From: Humulus lupulus
Lineage: Eukaryota > Streptophyta > Magnoliopsida > Rosales > Cannabaceae
NCBI RefSeq assembly: GCF_963169125.1
Contig: NC_084793.1
Coordinates: 214,298,652-214,362,651, forward strand
Reading direction: 5' to 3'
DNA length: 64,000 nt
Part shown: piece after piece, positions 47,757 through 58,075 of the stretch
Layout: the number at the start of each line of letters is the position of its first letter
Position numbering within the stretch: position 1 is the stretch's first letter
Program-made: the position numbers and the translations under genes
The notes under the pieces: model-generated
The model's database searches: none
The model's input: only the letters and a program-made list of their open reading frames with translations
Told to the model about the DNA's origin: nothing

Positions 47757-48183
47757 GTGCCAAGGTTAAGGTTCCTGTAGACTGGCTGGGCATGTACACA
47801 CATCACTGAAGTCAAGCTTGACTCATGGTTTGGTAACTATTTATGTAGTTATATGTATAACTGCTTAAATATAGTATATATGCTTTACCTGTGTACATGA
47901 GACACCATGTTAAACCTGTGCCCTGAAATATTATATCCTCAGCAACTGTGTGCTAATCAGTACTGAAATTGCTGGAACATACTCATCAGTATTTTTTATT
48001 ATGAATTATTATGTGATACATGCTGAGTGCTAAATGCTATACACATGTATCTGCCTATATAATTGTATAATTGTCGAATATGATATTTGTCTGCTTGTTC
48101 TTGGACCGTAAGGCGGCAAGAGGTTTGGTTATTACTACCTGACTGGCCATGATCAATGTTTCAGCAAGGTATCAGAAATAAGA

Positions 48184-49360
48184 ATGACTCCAAGGCAGAC
48201 AGATACTTCAGTTGGCCAGAGTGATCAGGGCCAGAATAATAATAACAGCAGGGTCAAGAGAATGACCATTCTTAGATTCCACAGCCAGCTCCTGCAAACT
48301 GGCAGCAGTTGTTTAATGATTTGCAGGCAACAATGTTGAAACAAGGTGAGGAACTTCGTCTCCTGAGACAGCAACAAGTGCCTACAGTGGCTAGTGTATC
48401 ATAGGCACCTCCTGTGTCGGTGCCAGCAGCAGAGCAGCTGCCTGAGGTTGGAAGTAAATGGGAACCTCTTTATGAAAGGTTCAGGAAGCAACAACCTCCA
48501 GATTTTTAGGGCGGTGCATATCCTGCCAAGGCAGAGCAATGGATGAGCATGATTACCACTATCCTTGACTTTATGAGGGTAGCTGGTAATGAGAGGGTGG
48601 CCTGTGCCACTTATATGTTTCGGGAGGATGCCCGGATTTGGTGGGAAGTGATTACCCAGACCAATAATGTAAATGCCCTAAGCTGGGAGGAGTTTCAGAC
48701 TCTGTTCAACGAGAAATACTACAATGATGCCATCAGGGCAGCTAAAGTTAAGGAGTTCATCAGGCTACTTCAGGGAAGTTTGTCTGTCACTGAGTATGCC
48801 TTGAAATTTGATCATTTGGCAAAATTTTCCATGGAGCTGGTGCCCACTGATGGGACTAGGAGAGAGAGATTCTTGCAGGGGCTACAACCCATATTAGCCT
48901 GTGATGTACGTATCACCACTGTGGCTGGGGTTACTACCTATGCACAGGTGGTGGAGAAGGCACTCACAGCTGAGAGTGTAGAGAACAAGATCTGGCGTGA
49001 CAGTGCAGCCAGAAAGGATTTCAGGAGGACAGTTCCTCCATTTGTGGGTTCTGGTAGGGGTGTAGGCCCCAGTGATCAGAAGAGGAAGGTTCCTGACACC
49101 TTCCCAGTTCCAGGTCCTGACAGGTGGCCCCGTGGTATTACAATGGGTCATCCGGGGGGTAGTGAAGACTGGAAGACTCGTCCTGAATGCCCTAGATGCA
49201 AGAGGCGTCATTTGGGAGAGTGTAGGGCAAAGGCCTGCTACTTGTGTGGAGCAGTGGGTCATTTTAAGAAAGATTTCCCTCAGGTAAGAAAAGAGGAACC
49301 CAGGAAGGTGGACAGCTCGGCCCCAGCTCGAGTGTTCACGTTGACTCAAGCAGAAGCTGA
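48184..49360 (+). pseudogene. T1 gag
   Basis: Probable ATG at 48184 (MTPRQTDTSVGQ), then one frameshift before 48279. From there the frame is shared with pol to the end. TAG stops stand at 48273, 48402 and 48507. The capsid core follows: [70 protein letters not shown] and [11 protein letters not shown] zinc knuckle [14 protein letters not shown] at 49236-49277 keeps C-x2-C-x4-H but has Phe for the final Cys. Role: particle assembly and RNA packaging. An open stretch starts at ATG 48543 and runs 756 codons into RT. Confidence 0.9.
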
Positions 49361-50813
49361 GGCTTCTCCCTCGGTTGTTACAGGTCAGCTTCTTAGTGCT
49401 GGAACCCCTTATAATGTATTGATTGATTCTGGTGCTACACACTCTTTTGTTGCTAGTAGTATTATTGATAGACTGTGTAGACCTTGTGATTTCTATGCTG
49501 TGGGGTTTGGTACCTTGTTACCCACTGGAGAGTTAGTGGTATCCAGGAGATGGGTCAGATCTTTGCCATTGACAGTAGAGGGCAGAGAGTTATCAGTGGA
49601 TTTGATAGAGTTGGTTATGACTGACTTTGATATGATATTGGGTATGGATTGGTTGGCAAAGTATAGGGCAACCATTGATTGCAGAAGGAAGATGGTCACC
49701 TTTGAGCCTAAGGGTGAGGATCCTTCTATATTTGTTGGTGTTGTGCATGGACCTCGCATTCCTATGATTTCTGTGTTGAGGGCCAGGGATCTATTGCAAA
49801 GAGGTTGCATTGGATTCTTAGCCAGTGTGGTTGATACCACTCAGGTCATGCCAGTGAGACCAGAATATACTAGACTTGTTTGTGAATTCCTGGATGTGTT
49901 TCCAGAAGATTTGCCAGGGTTGCCACCGCACAGGGAAATTGAGTTTGTTATAGAACTGGCACCAGGGATGGAGCCAGTGTCTAGAGCGCCTTACAGAATG
50001 GCCCCAGCTGAGCTGAAAGAATTAAAGGTACAGTTGCAAGAGCTGTTAGATTTGGGTTTTATCAGACCTAGTTTCTCACCTTGGGGTGCGCCAATTCTGT
50101 TTGTTAAGAAGAAGGATGGTTCTCTGAGAATGTGTATTGATTACAGAGAACTGAATAAGCTGACAATTAAGAATAAGTATCCTTTGCCAAGGATAGATGA
50201 TTTGTTTGATCAGTTGCAAGGTAAGAAGGTATTCTCAAAGATTGACCTTCGTTCTGGTTATCATCAGTTGAGGGTCAAGGAAGGAGATATACCCAAGACT
50301 GCTTTTCGTACCAGGTATGGGCATTATGAGTTTTTAGTCATGTCATTTGGATTGACTAATGCCTCTGCTGCTTTTATGGATCTGATGAACAGAGTGTTCA
50401 AGGATTATCTAGACCAGTTTGTGATCGTCTTCATTGATGATATTCTGGTATATTCTCAGTCTGAGTCAGAACATGAGCAGCATCTGAGGTTGGTTCTACA
50501 GAGACTGAGAGAACACAGACTGTTTGCAAAGTTCAAGAAGTGTGAGTTCTGGTTGTCTCAGGTATCCTTCCTTGGGCATATTGTTAGTAAGGAGGGGATT
50601 AAGGTAGATCCAGCAAAGATCGAAGCAGTCAGAGATTGGCCAAGGCCAAAGAATGCTTCTGACGTTAGAAGTTTCCTGGGATTGGCAGGTTATTATAGGA
50701 GTTTCGTGGAAGGGTTCTCAATGATTTCTAGTGCTTTGACTGAACTGACACGCAAGAGCCAGAAATTTGTGTGGTCAGATAAGTGTGAGAACAGCTTCCA
50801 GGAGCTGAAATAG
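49361..50813 (+). pseudogene. T1 protease and reverse transcriptase
   Basis: The protease active site is [12 protein letters not shown] (Asp codon 49425-49427), followed by [17 protein letters not shown] and [18 protein letters not shown] starts near [20 protein letters not shown] (49884), with [20 protein letters not shown] (~50104), [33 protein letters not shown], and the catalytic [10 protein letters not shown] (Asp pair 50436-50441). The thumb has [18 protein letters not shown] and [16 protein letters not shown]. The frame ends ENSFQELK at TAG 50811-50813. Both catalytic centres look intact; the gene is counted as a pseudogene because of stops on either side. Confidence 0.93.
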
Positions 50814-51235
50814 AGGTTGACTACAGCTCCGATTCTGAGTCTTCCGACAGATCAGGAGAAGTTTGTGATTTACTGTGATGCTTCTCATCAAGGTTTGGGC
50901 TGTGTTTTGATGCAATCAGAGAAGGTAATTGCTTATGCTTCTCGTCAGTTGAAGGAGTATGAAAAGAGATATCCTACTCAAGATTTAGAGTTGGCGGCTG
51001 TGGTTTTTGCTTTAAAGATATGGAGGCATTATCTCTATGGAGAGAAGTGTGAGATCTATACAAACCACAAGAGCCTGATGTACTTCTTCACCCAGAAAGA
51101 TCTTATAATGAGGCAAAGGTGTTGTCTGGAGTTAGTAAAAGATTATGACTGCGAGATTTTGTATCATCTAGGGAAGGCCAACGTGGTAGCTGATGCTTTA
51201 AGTCGGAAGGGTCCGGGACAGATTCATGGTATGAG
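50814..51235 (+). pseudogene. T1 RNase H domain
   Basis: Same frame as RT across the TAG at 50811. [17 protein letters not shown] gives the first Asp, [20 protein letters not shown] the Glu, and [14 protein letters not shown] the last Asp, in the usual order, with the [14 protein letters not shown] stretch between. It degrades the RNA strand of the hybrid during cDNA synthesis. Confidence 0.9.
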
Positions 51236-52601
51236 GCTGATAGCCAGAGAGTTAGCAGATGATATGACTAGAGCTGGTATAGAGTTGCTGGTGGGCCAGT
51301 TGGCTAATATTACGCTACAGTCTACACTGTTAGAGAGAATTAAGGAGGGTCAGTTGAGTGATCCACAGCTGATCAAGATCAGAGAGGATGTTCTGGCCGG
51401 AGAATCCAGAGATTATACAGTGTCCAAGTTAGGCTTGTTGAGATACAAAGGACGGATATGTGTTCCGCTAGACATTGCTTTGAGGCGAGAGATTCTGGAT
51501 GAATCTCATACGACACCTTACTCTTTGCATCCAGGCACCACGAAGATGTATCAGGATGTGAGATCATTGTATTAGTGGCCAGGGATGAAGAAGGATGTAG
51601 CAGAGTATGTGGCTAAGTGCTTGACATGTCAGTAGGTCAAGGCTGAGCATCAGAGGCTGGCAGGGTTATTGCAGCCTCTAGATATTCTAGAGTGGAAGTG
51701 GGAAGACATCACGATGGATTTTGTGGTGGGCTTACTCAGGAATTTTGGTCAACATGATTCTATTTGGGTGATAGTAGATTGCTACACCAAGTTAGCTCAC
51801 TTTCTGCCAGTGAGGACTACATATACTATTGACCAGTATGCAGATCTCTATGTGAGAGAGATCGTGCGCCTGCATGGAGCACCTAGGTCGATCGTGTTAG
51901 ATCAAGACCCTACTTTTACTTCCAAGTTTTGGGGGAGTTTGCTGAAGGCCATCGGAACACAACTGAAGTTCAATACAGCTTATCATCCTCAAACAGATGG
52001 GCAATCTGAGAGGGAGATCCAGATTCTGGAAGACATGCTGAGAGCATGTGTGCTGGACTTTGGTGGATCTTGGAGTAAGTATCTGCCTTTGATAGAGTTC
52101 TCCTACAACAACAGTTATCAATCTACCATTAGAGTTGCACCTTATGAGATGTTGTATGGTAGGAAGTGCAGATCTCCCATTAATTGGGATGAGACAGGTG
52201 AAAGGAGATACTTGGGTCCTGAGGCAGTTCAGAGGACCAGTGAGGCTATTGAGAAGATTAGAGCCCGGATGCTTGCTTCTCATAGTAGACAGAAGAGCTA
52301 TGCAGATCCCAAGCGCAGGAACGTGGAGTTCCAAGTGGGAGACTATGTCTTCCTTAGAGTCTCACCATGGAAAGGGGTGAGAAGGTTTGGGAAGAAAGGC
52401 AAGCTAAACCCTAGATTTATAGGTCCATTTGAGATCCTGGAGAGGGTTGGTCAAGTGGCTTACAGATTGGCTTTACCGACGTTGTCGGCCATGCATAATG
52501 TGTTTCATGTTTCAGCTCTTCGGAGGTATGTATCTGATGTGAGCCATATTTTGAGTTATGAGGATTTGGAGCTTGAGCCAGATCTCTCCTTTGAGGAGTA
52601 G
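51236..52601 (+). pseudogene. T1 integrase
   Basis: Zinc-binding part: [20 protein letters not shown] (first His and second His), then TAG at 51573 where most copies have Trp, and AKCLTCQ followed by TAG at 51633. The core has TMDFVVGL (Asp 51717-51719), SIVLDQDPTFTSKFW (Asp 51900-51902) and GQSEREIQI (Glu 52008-52010), exactly 35 residues between the last two, so the DD35E triad is kept. The C-terminal GPF motif is in FIGPFEILERVGQVAYRLAL, followed by MHNVFHVSALRRYV. It inserts the cDNA into the genome. TAG at 52599 ends the open frame. Confidence 0.93.
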
Positions 52602-52754
52602 ACAGTTTAGATTCTTGACAGAAAAGACAAGGTCCTCAGGAATAAAGCGATACCTTTGGTTAAGGTATTGTGGAGGAACATCAAGGTCGAGGAAGCGACC
52701 TGGGAGATGGAGTCAAATATGCAGAGTCAGTATCCCGAGCTATTCAGGTAAATT
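52602..52754 (+). pseudogene. T1 chromodomain-type tail
   Basis: It continues the integrase frame after TAG 52599-52601 and TAG 52608-52610: ILDRKDKVLRNKAIPLVKVL, then WRNIKVEEATWEME and QYPELFR, ending in TAA. VKVLWRN...EEATWE is the truncated chromodomain-like end typical of Tekay/Del elements, thought to steer insertion to particular chromatin. Confidence 0.85.
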
Positions 52755-52773
52755 TCGAGGACGAAATTTCAGT

Positions 52774-52787
52774 AAGGAGGGGATAGT
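52774..52787 (+). other. T1 polypurine tract
   Basis: AAGGAGGGGATAGT lies directly upstream of the 3' LTR, equivalent to 41556-41569 of T2. Confidence 0.8.
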
Positions 52788-55157
52788 TGTAATGCCCCGA
52801 ATTCTCCGATGTGGTTTAATGGCGGGAATAGTAGATCTGGAGGGCCATACTTGCTTAATTATGCCATTAATTAATAGAATGCATGAATATGTGAATTATA
52901 TTTATAATATGATGTTAAATGCATGCATGTGGGTCCACATTATAATTACAGGGGTGTGATGGTAATTTGGCCCATTGAGGGCATAATTGTATAATTGTAT
53001 GCATGTTAACGATATATGTTGAGACCACATTATAATGTGGGTTTAATCGAGTTATTTGGTATGAGACGATCTTGGATTATTAATTAGCAGCCGAGTCATA
53101 ACAGGTTTAAGTTCGGGGCTCGGGATGAGTCTCGGGGTGATTTTAATGATTAGAGCATTACTGGGAATTAAAGGGTAACGGGATATGAATTATTGGTGTT
53201 TGAGATTATCGAGAATAGCAGGAATTGGAGAGCGTTAATTATGATTAACGAGATAGGTGGAAAATACCAAATTTTCCCTTGGGAACCTTTAGAAACTTTA
53301 AATTGACCTAGGGGTATAATGGTCATTTCACCCCTAGGATAGATATAACCATTTCTGGCTAAGAAAGAGGAAGAAAAACAGAGCAACTTGGAGAGCTTTC
53401 CTGTACCATCCTCTCTGCAGCTTTCTTTGGGATTTTTGAATCATTCTTGAGGATTCAAGCTTGGGAAGTAAGCCTTGGGAGTTTGGGAGTGTGTTCCTCC
53501 ATTGAAGAGAATCATAAGCTGAGCTTTGGGTAAGTTTCTAACCATTGAATTCCCTGGTTTGCCCTGTTTTAGTTCTGTTTTACAGTTTAGATTTCTAGGT
53601 TGAATACTTGGATTTGTTGGGAGTATTGGCTAGGGTTCTTGTGGTTGTGATGTTTGGAGTGTGTTAGGATGGTTTTTGGGTTCATTTGGCACCAAAAATG
53701 GGATTTGGAAACAGGTTGGAATCGAAGGATATGAAGAATGAGGTTTTAGGGGGTTCCTGGTCTAGAGGTAGCACTATAGCGCCCACCTTTGGGCGCTACA
53801 GTGCTACTCAGGGGGCATTTGGGCGTGTTGGGGGTTCTGAGAATAGCATTGGGGCGCTAGGGGTCAGCGCTGTAGCGCTACTTTGTTCCTTCAAAGTCCC
53901 ATTTTGAGTGTTTTTAAGGGTTTTTGACTTGGGGTTTCAATCCTTAAGGCCCGGGATCGAATCTACTCACAGTGTGGGTATGTTTCGAGGACCCAAGAGT
54001 GGTGCTTAGGTTAAGACCCTATTCATGTTGGTTTTCATTAATGGAGGTTATAATTGGTTGTGATTTGGTAACCTCTAAGGAATCAAAGGTCGATCGTTCT
54101 CAGGAGTTGTTCTTATTATTATTTCTCACTCGAACCAGAGGTAAGAAAACTGCACCCCATATGTGACATGTGTGATTATTCTTGAGGCACGTTGATTGTG
54201 TAAATGTGGACCTGGATTGATTATCGAATGCTTAGCAAATCTTGGTCACTTGTGTATGGCACTGACTCATTAGTCAGAATTGGAAAAGGTGTCGGTATCA
54301 ACTGTGAAGTTGTGACTCATTAGTCAGGTTCGGCAGTGGTACTGGGCACTGGTCACACGGTTTTGACTCATAAGTCAGGATGGCCTTAGTGTTCTCAACG
54401 CAAGCCAATAAAGATTAGATCTAATCAACATCTGCATTGGATGACTCAAAGAGCATTAATGCCAGACCGACCTCAAGTTCGATGAATACTATAAGCGCTT
54501 GTGTGGCTTACCCATCAGTCACTCATCTGTTAAGCTAAAGACTTACCTAGCAGTCTCTCATCTGATTAAGGCTAGTGGCTTACCTAGCAGCCACTCTTCT
54601 GTTTAAATTAGTGACTTGCTTGTCAGTCACTCAGTATGGTTTTCCAGAACCTCAAGTGATATTCACTCATCTGTTTATGAGCTATAAGCTCTGTGTGATT
54701 ATAATGATAATCATTTGATAATGTTTATATTCATTACTGCGTTTTCTTGCTGTGCTTTGGCTCATGGGTGCTATGTGGTGCAGGTAAGGGGAAAGACAAG
54801 CTCACCCAGCCTTGAGTGCAGAGCTTAGGTGGTGATGTGTACATATGCGGCCGCTTGACCACCACGGCCAATGAGTTCTTAGAGGAACTAGGGGGTTTAC
54901 CCTATTTTTTCCGCTTAGGTCGGCGGGTTTGTAATTTTGAGACAGTAATGACCTTTTTGAGTTGTAAATAACTTGTAAATGTTCTTGTGGGCCCATGAAC
55001 AGTTTTATGTATTAAATAAAACATATCCTTTCCCTTTTTGTTGTTTTTCACCTTAGCCTGTTAATAACACTTAGAACACGTTTTTAACCAAAGGACTCGG
55101 GTAGCGGGTCAAATTTCCAGTTCACCGTAACGGTTCTGGGGTAACCAGGGCGTTACA
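52788..55157 (+). mobile_element. T1 3' LTR
   Basis: Complete at 2370 bp: TGTAATGCCCCGAATTCTCC to GTAACCAGGGCGTTACA. It is the best reference for the LTR layout: palindrome CCACATTATAATGTGG 53025-53040, GC block 53760-53885 (GCGCTGTAGCGCTAC), GGTAAGAAAACTGCACCC 54140-54157, TGACTCATTAGTCA array from 54263, repeated TCACTCATCTGTT / AGTCTCTCATCTGATT zone 54510-54670, GCTATGTGGTGCAGGTAA about 54769-54786. Open frames inside (such as 53686-53907) carry no domain. Confidence 0.93.
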
Positions 55158-55998
55158 TATGCTTATCTATGTCTTGTTATCTGTTTATCTAGTTGCCTAA
55201 GTATCTGGTTAAGGTATTGACTTATTAGTCAAGGGCAGCAATAGCGTGTTGTACGCTGGTCGAGAGGCTTAGGCCTAATCAGGGACGTACTATTACATTG
55301 GTCGACCCTATGGTCATTTGGAAAAAAAACCAAAGCGCTTGGCTAGCTCTATGGCTAGTTACTCAGAGTTAGGGCAAAGGGCTCGAGTGACTCTACGGTC
55401 ACTTTGCTAGGGCATAGGGCCCCGGGTTGACTCTATGGTCATATATTTAGGGCAGCGGGTCCCAAAATGATCCTATGATCATTTATTTGTAATTGTATGC
55501 ACGCATGAGTAGGATATTACTGCTGGGCATGCTAGATATGCATATGGAATCTGTTTTTACTGTTCATGCACATGTTTAAGTTTTCTTGTTGAGCCTTGGC
55601 TCACGGGTGCTATGTGGTGCAGGTAAGGGGAAAGGGAAGTTGGACCAGCCATGAGTTGGAGAGCTTCGGTGGTGGCGTGTACATATGCAGCTCGACCACC
55701 ACAGTCGGGGTTATCTTGGAGGAACTAGGGTTGTATCCCTTATTTTTCCGTCTAGGTCAGCTTGGCTTGCATTTTGACTTGTATATAACCTTTTAATGAT
55801 ATGTTTATGTTATTTTGGGATCCCATGTATATACTAAACTTTTAAATGAAAAGTCAACATTTTCTTTTGACCAAAATTTTTAACCCTAACCCTTGTCATT
55901 AACCTTAGCTACACGTTTATAACAAAGAAACATGATTAGCCAGTCTGGCACTATTTAAATTACACAGTGTAACGGTCCTGGATTAGGAGGACGTTACA
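55158..55998 (+). mobile_element. T2 3' LTR, right part
   Basis: It resumes T2's LTR after T1's TSD copy and ends GGAGGACGTTACA. It contains a cluster of hairpins at 55220-55484 and the CGGGTGCTATGTGGTGCAGG motif (~55604). After its end the minus-strand T3 pol resumes at 55999 in the RNase H codons that match 27239. Confidence 0.88.
55220..55484 (+). repeat. Hairpin cluster in T2 LTR
   Basis: Stems in series: GACTTATTAGTC, GACC-CTAT-GGTC, AGTGAC-TCTACG-GTCACT (55386-55403), TGAC-TCTA-TGGTCA, and AAATGATC-CTAT-GATCATTT (55465-55484, 8-bp stem). Loops are mostly CTAT or TCTA. The cluster lies between the two conserved LTR motifs. Confidence 0.7.
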
Positions 55999-56662
55999 AC
56001 TTCAGTGCAAACACCATCGATGCCAGTTCTAGATCATGAGTAGGATACCACTGTCCCTACTCCTTCAACTATCTTGAGGCATAGGCAATCACCTTCCCAG
56101 CCTACATCAAAACACAACTTAACCCCTACCTCGAGGCATCACAATAAACCACCAAATTTTCCTGGTCTGAAGGAATACTGAGTAGTGGTGTAGTGATCAA
56201 ATATCATTTCAACTCCTGAAAGTTGTTCTCACTTCTATTAGTCCACACAAACTTCAAATTCTTACATGTCGACTCAGTCAAAGGCGTTGCAATCCTTGAG
56301 AATCCCTCAACAAAACTTCGGTTGTACCCCGTCAATCCAAGGAAATTGTTCACTTTCGAGGCATTCTTTGGCCCTGTCCAATATTTCATCGCTTCAATCT
56401 TAACTAGATCAACCATAATCAAATCCTTACTGACAATGTGAACTAGAAAGGTTACTTAAGGCAGCAAGAACTCACATTTCTTGTTCGCATACAACATGTG
56501 TTCTCTCAATCTCTGCAACACTTAACGAAGGTGTTCCTCATGTTCCTCTTCTAACTGGGAGTGACCAATATGTCATCAAAGAACACGATCACAAAAATTA
56601 TCTAGATAATCCTTGAACACTCTATTCATCAGATCCATGAAAGTTGTTGGGGCATTAGTTAG
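55999..56662 (-). pseudogene. T3 RT thumb and RNase H N-terminal half
   Basis: Minus strand from 56662: NAPTTFMDLMN region, FFDDIL-like codons, [55 protein letters not shown] and FVWTNRSENNFQELK, then through stops to [17 protein letters not shown] and DLELASMVFALK. The last word continues at 27239 (VWRHYLY), which shows T2 inserted into the RNase H of this copy. At 56662 it is cut by the Tat-like element. Several stops are present, mostly TAG. Confidence 0.88.
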
Positions 56663-57573
56663 TGTTGGTATTAAAAGAGCAAATCAAAGATATGCAGCGG
56701 GGAATGGGCCTTATTGACTGCCTTTTTTCCTTATCAACCTAATCATAGAGTTTAAAGAAAATAATAGAAAAGAACACAAGGATTTTACGTGGTTCAGCCT
56801 ATAAAAGAGCCCCAGTCCACGAGTCTTTGATAATTAGTGAGCTTGAAGCTTGTTTGAGCAAGCTTCAATGGTGGTTCTTAGGTAGTGTATATATTGCACT
56901 TAGTTACAGAGTTTCTCTCTCTAAAATTCGGAGCCCTTACAAGGAGATAGCCCAACCCTATTTATAGAAGTTGGGGTCATTAATGCCAATCATGTTTTAT
57001 TAATACAAATTCCACCCTTATTGGGGTATTAATGTTGAATTAATACAAAAATGGTTGCACTAAATAGAGACTACGGCCCAGGCAGATTGCACGGGGCCCA
57101 TCGCAGAAAGTTGTTTACCAGCTTTATGGGGAACATGCCTCTGACAGTGTCAGGGTGTGGCCGAACGTTTCTCCATGTCAGGCAGCATAGTGGGAAATGT
57201 TGCTTGTTGAGTGTACGACTCGACACCACTACTCAAGACTATTTCAAAAGGTTATTAGGCGATCTCCTAGTGGCTCATATACGCAGTGAATGACACCTGG
57301 AAGCTCTTTTAGGTCCTGAGGACAAAATCCTAGACCTGAAGGACAACTGACTAAAGAAGGCATGAGGACCTCTAAAATAGTCCTCGGGGCGTGGCCCCAC
57401 TTGGAGACATCCATACCTTGAGGACAGACCTTGGGGGTGGCCTCCCTTGGAGATATCAGCGTCTTGCCGGTTCAGGGTACAGGAAGGAGTTCACACTCTG
57501 AGAACACCATGCCTTGTCTCGTCATTAATTACTTTTAATCGCCATGTGTCTGGTGGTAAGAACACAGACAACA
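56663..57573 (-). mobile_element. 3' LTR of Tat-like copy D
   Basis: On the minus strand it starts at 57573 with TGTTGTCTGTGTTC and ends at 56663 with TTTAATACCAACA (termini TGTTG/CAACA). A polypurine tract (GACTTGGGGGGCAGA, 57588-57574) precedes it. The TATA box is TATAAATA at 56966-56959, with an ACGTGGTTCAGCC-like complement block near the R/U5 side. GTTAG at 56658-56662 is the TSD on this side; the partner is outside the window. Length is 911 bp. Confidence 0.8.
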
Positions 57574-57939
57574 TCTGCCCCCCAAGTCTTCACTCATCCT
57601 CGGGCAGTGGAGACATAGACTGAGAGGAGTAATTTGAAAGGCCTTTGAGAGAGATGTTTGGGCTTCCTCTGATGTCACTTTGGAAAGTCACACCACATGT
57701 TGACTCCTTATTGTTAGGCCCATCAATCTGTGCAATTAATGAGGGGTCAACTCCATGACCCAAAACATCCAATCCATACCCTAGGCATCCCTTCACCCTG
57801 TGCCCAAGGTGTCTTTTTCCAGTGCTAATGATCAAGATCTATGTCTTTTGGATCCTGACCATTGGATTATTCTCGAGTACCTACATCATAGGTAATCTAA
57901 CAGCCGGGGTGGGGTGTCTTCCACCCCAAGTTCTACGAG

Positions 57940-57947
57940 TATAAATA
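57940..57947 (+). promoter_or_regulatory. Antisense TATA box, Tat-like copy D
   Basis: TATAAATA followed by CTCAAGAACCGCC and a leader rich in CTC (AACTCAAAATCTCTCTCTTC). It is 367 bases from the LTR edge at 57573 and opposite to pol, as in copies A, B and the 30937 copy. Confidence 0.55.
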
Positions 57948-58075
57948 CTCAAGAACCGCCTCTCTGTATTCATCTTACCCATTTGAACTCAAAATCTCTA
58001 AACTCAAAATCTCTCTCTTCTTTCTTAAGCTTCCCAGACCTTCAACCATTTCTGGATTTTCGAGGAGCCCTGGAA

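Larger units (their letters stand above)
43268..55157 (+). mobile_element. T1: complete Tekay-like element, TSD TATGC
   Basis: A full element: 5' LTR 43268-47741 (with a nested solo LTR), primer site 47745-47756, gag-pol 48184-52754, polypurine tract 52774-52787, 3' LTR 52788-55157. TATGC stands at 43263-43267 and 55158-55162. The first ~335 bases of the two LTRs differ at about 20 places by my count (~94% identity), so insertion is not recent. It sits inside the 3' LTR of T2, which is inside T3. Confidence 0.95.

Noticed and set aside
48894..49442. 182-codon minus-strand frame in T1
   Set aside because: Shadow of gag; no domain on this strand.
50811..50813. Programmed TAG readthrough between RT and RNase H
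   Set aside because: Seven more TAGs are scattered through gag-pol, several inside domains, so ordinary decay explains them better; left as a minor alternative.
57051..57293. 80-codon open frame
   Set aside because: Inside the Tat-like LTR, on the strand opposite its orientation, no domain.
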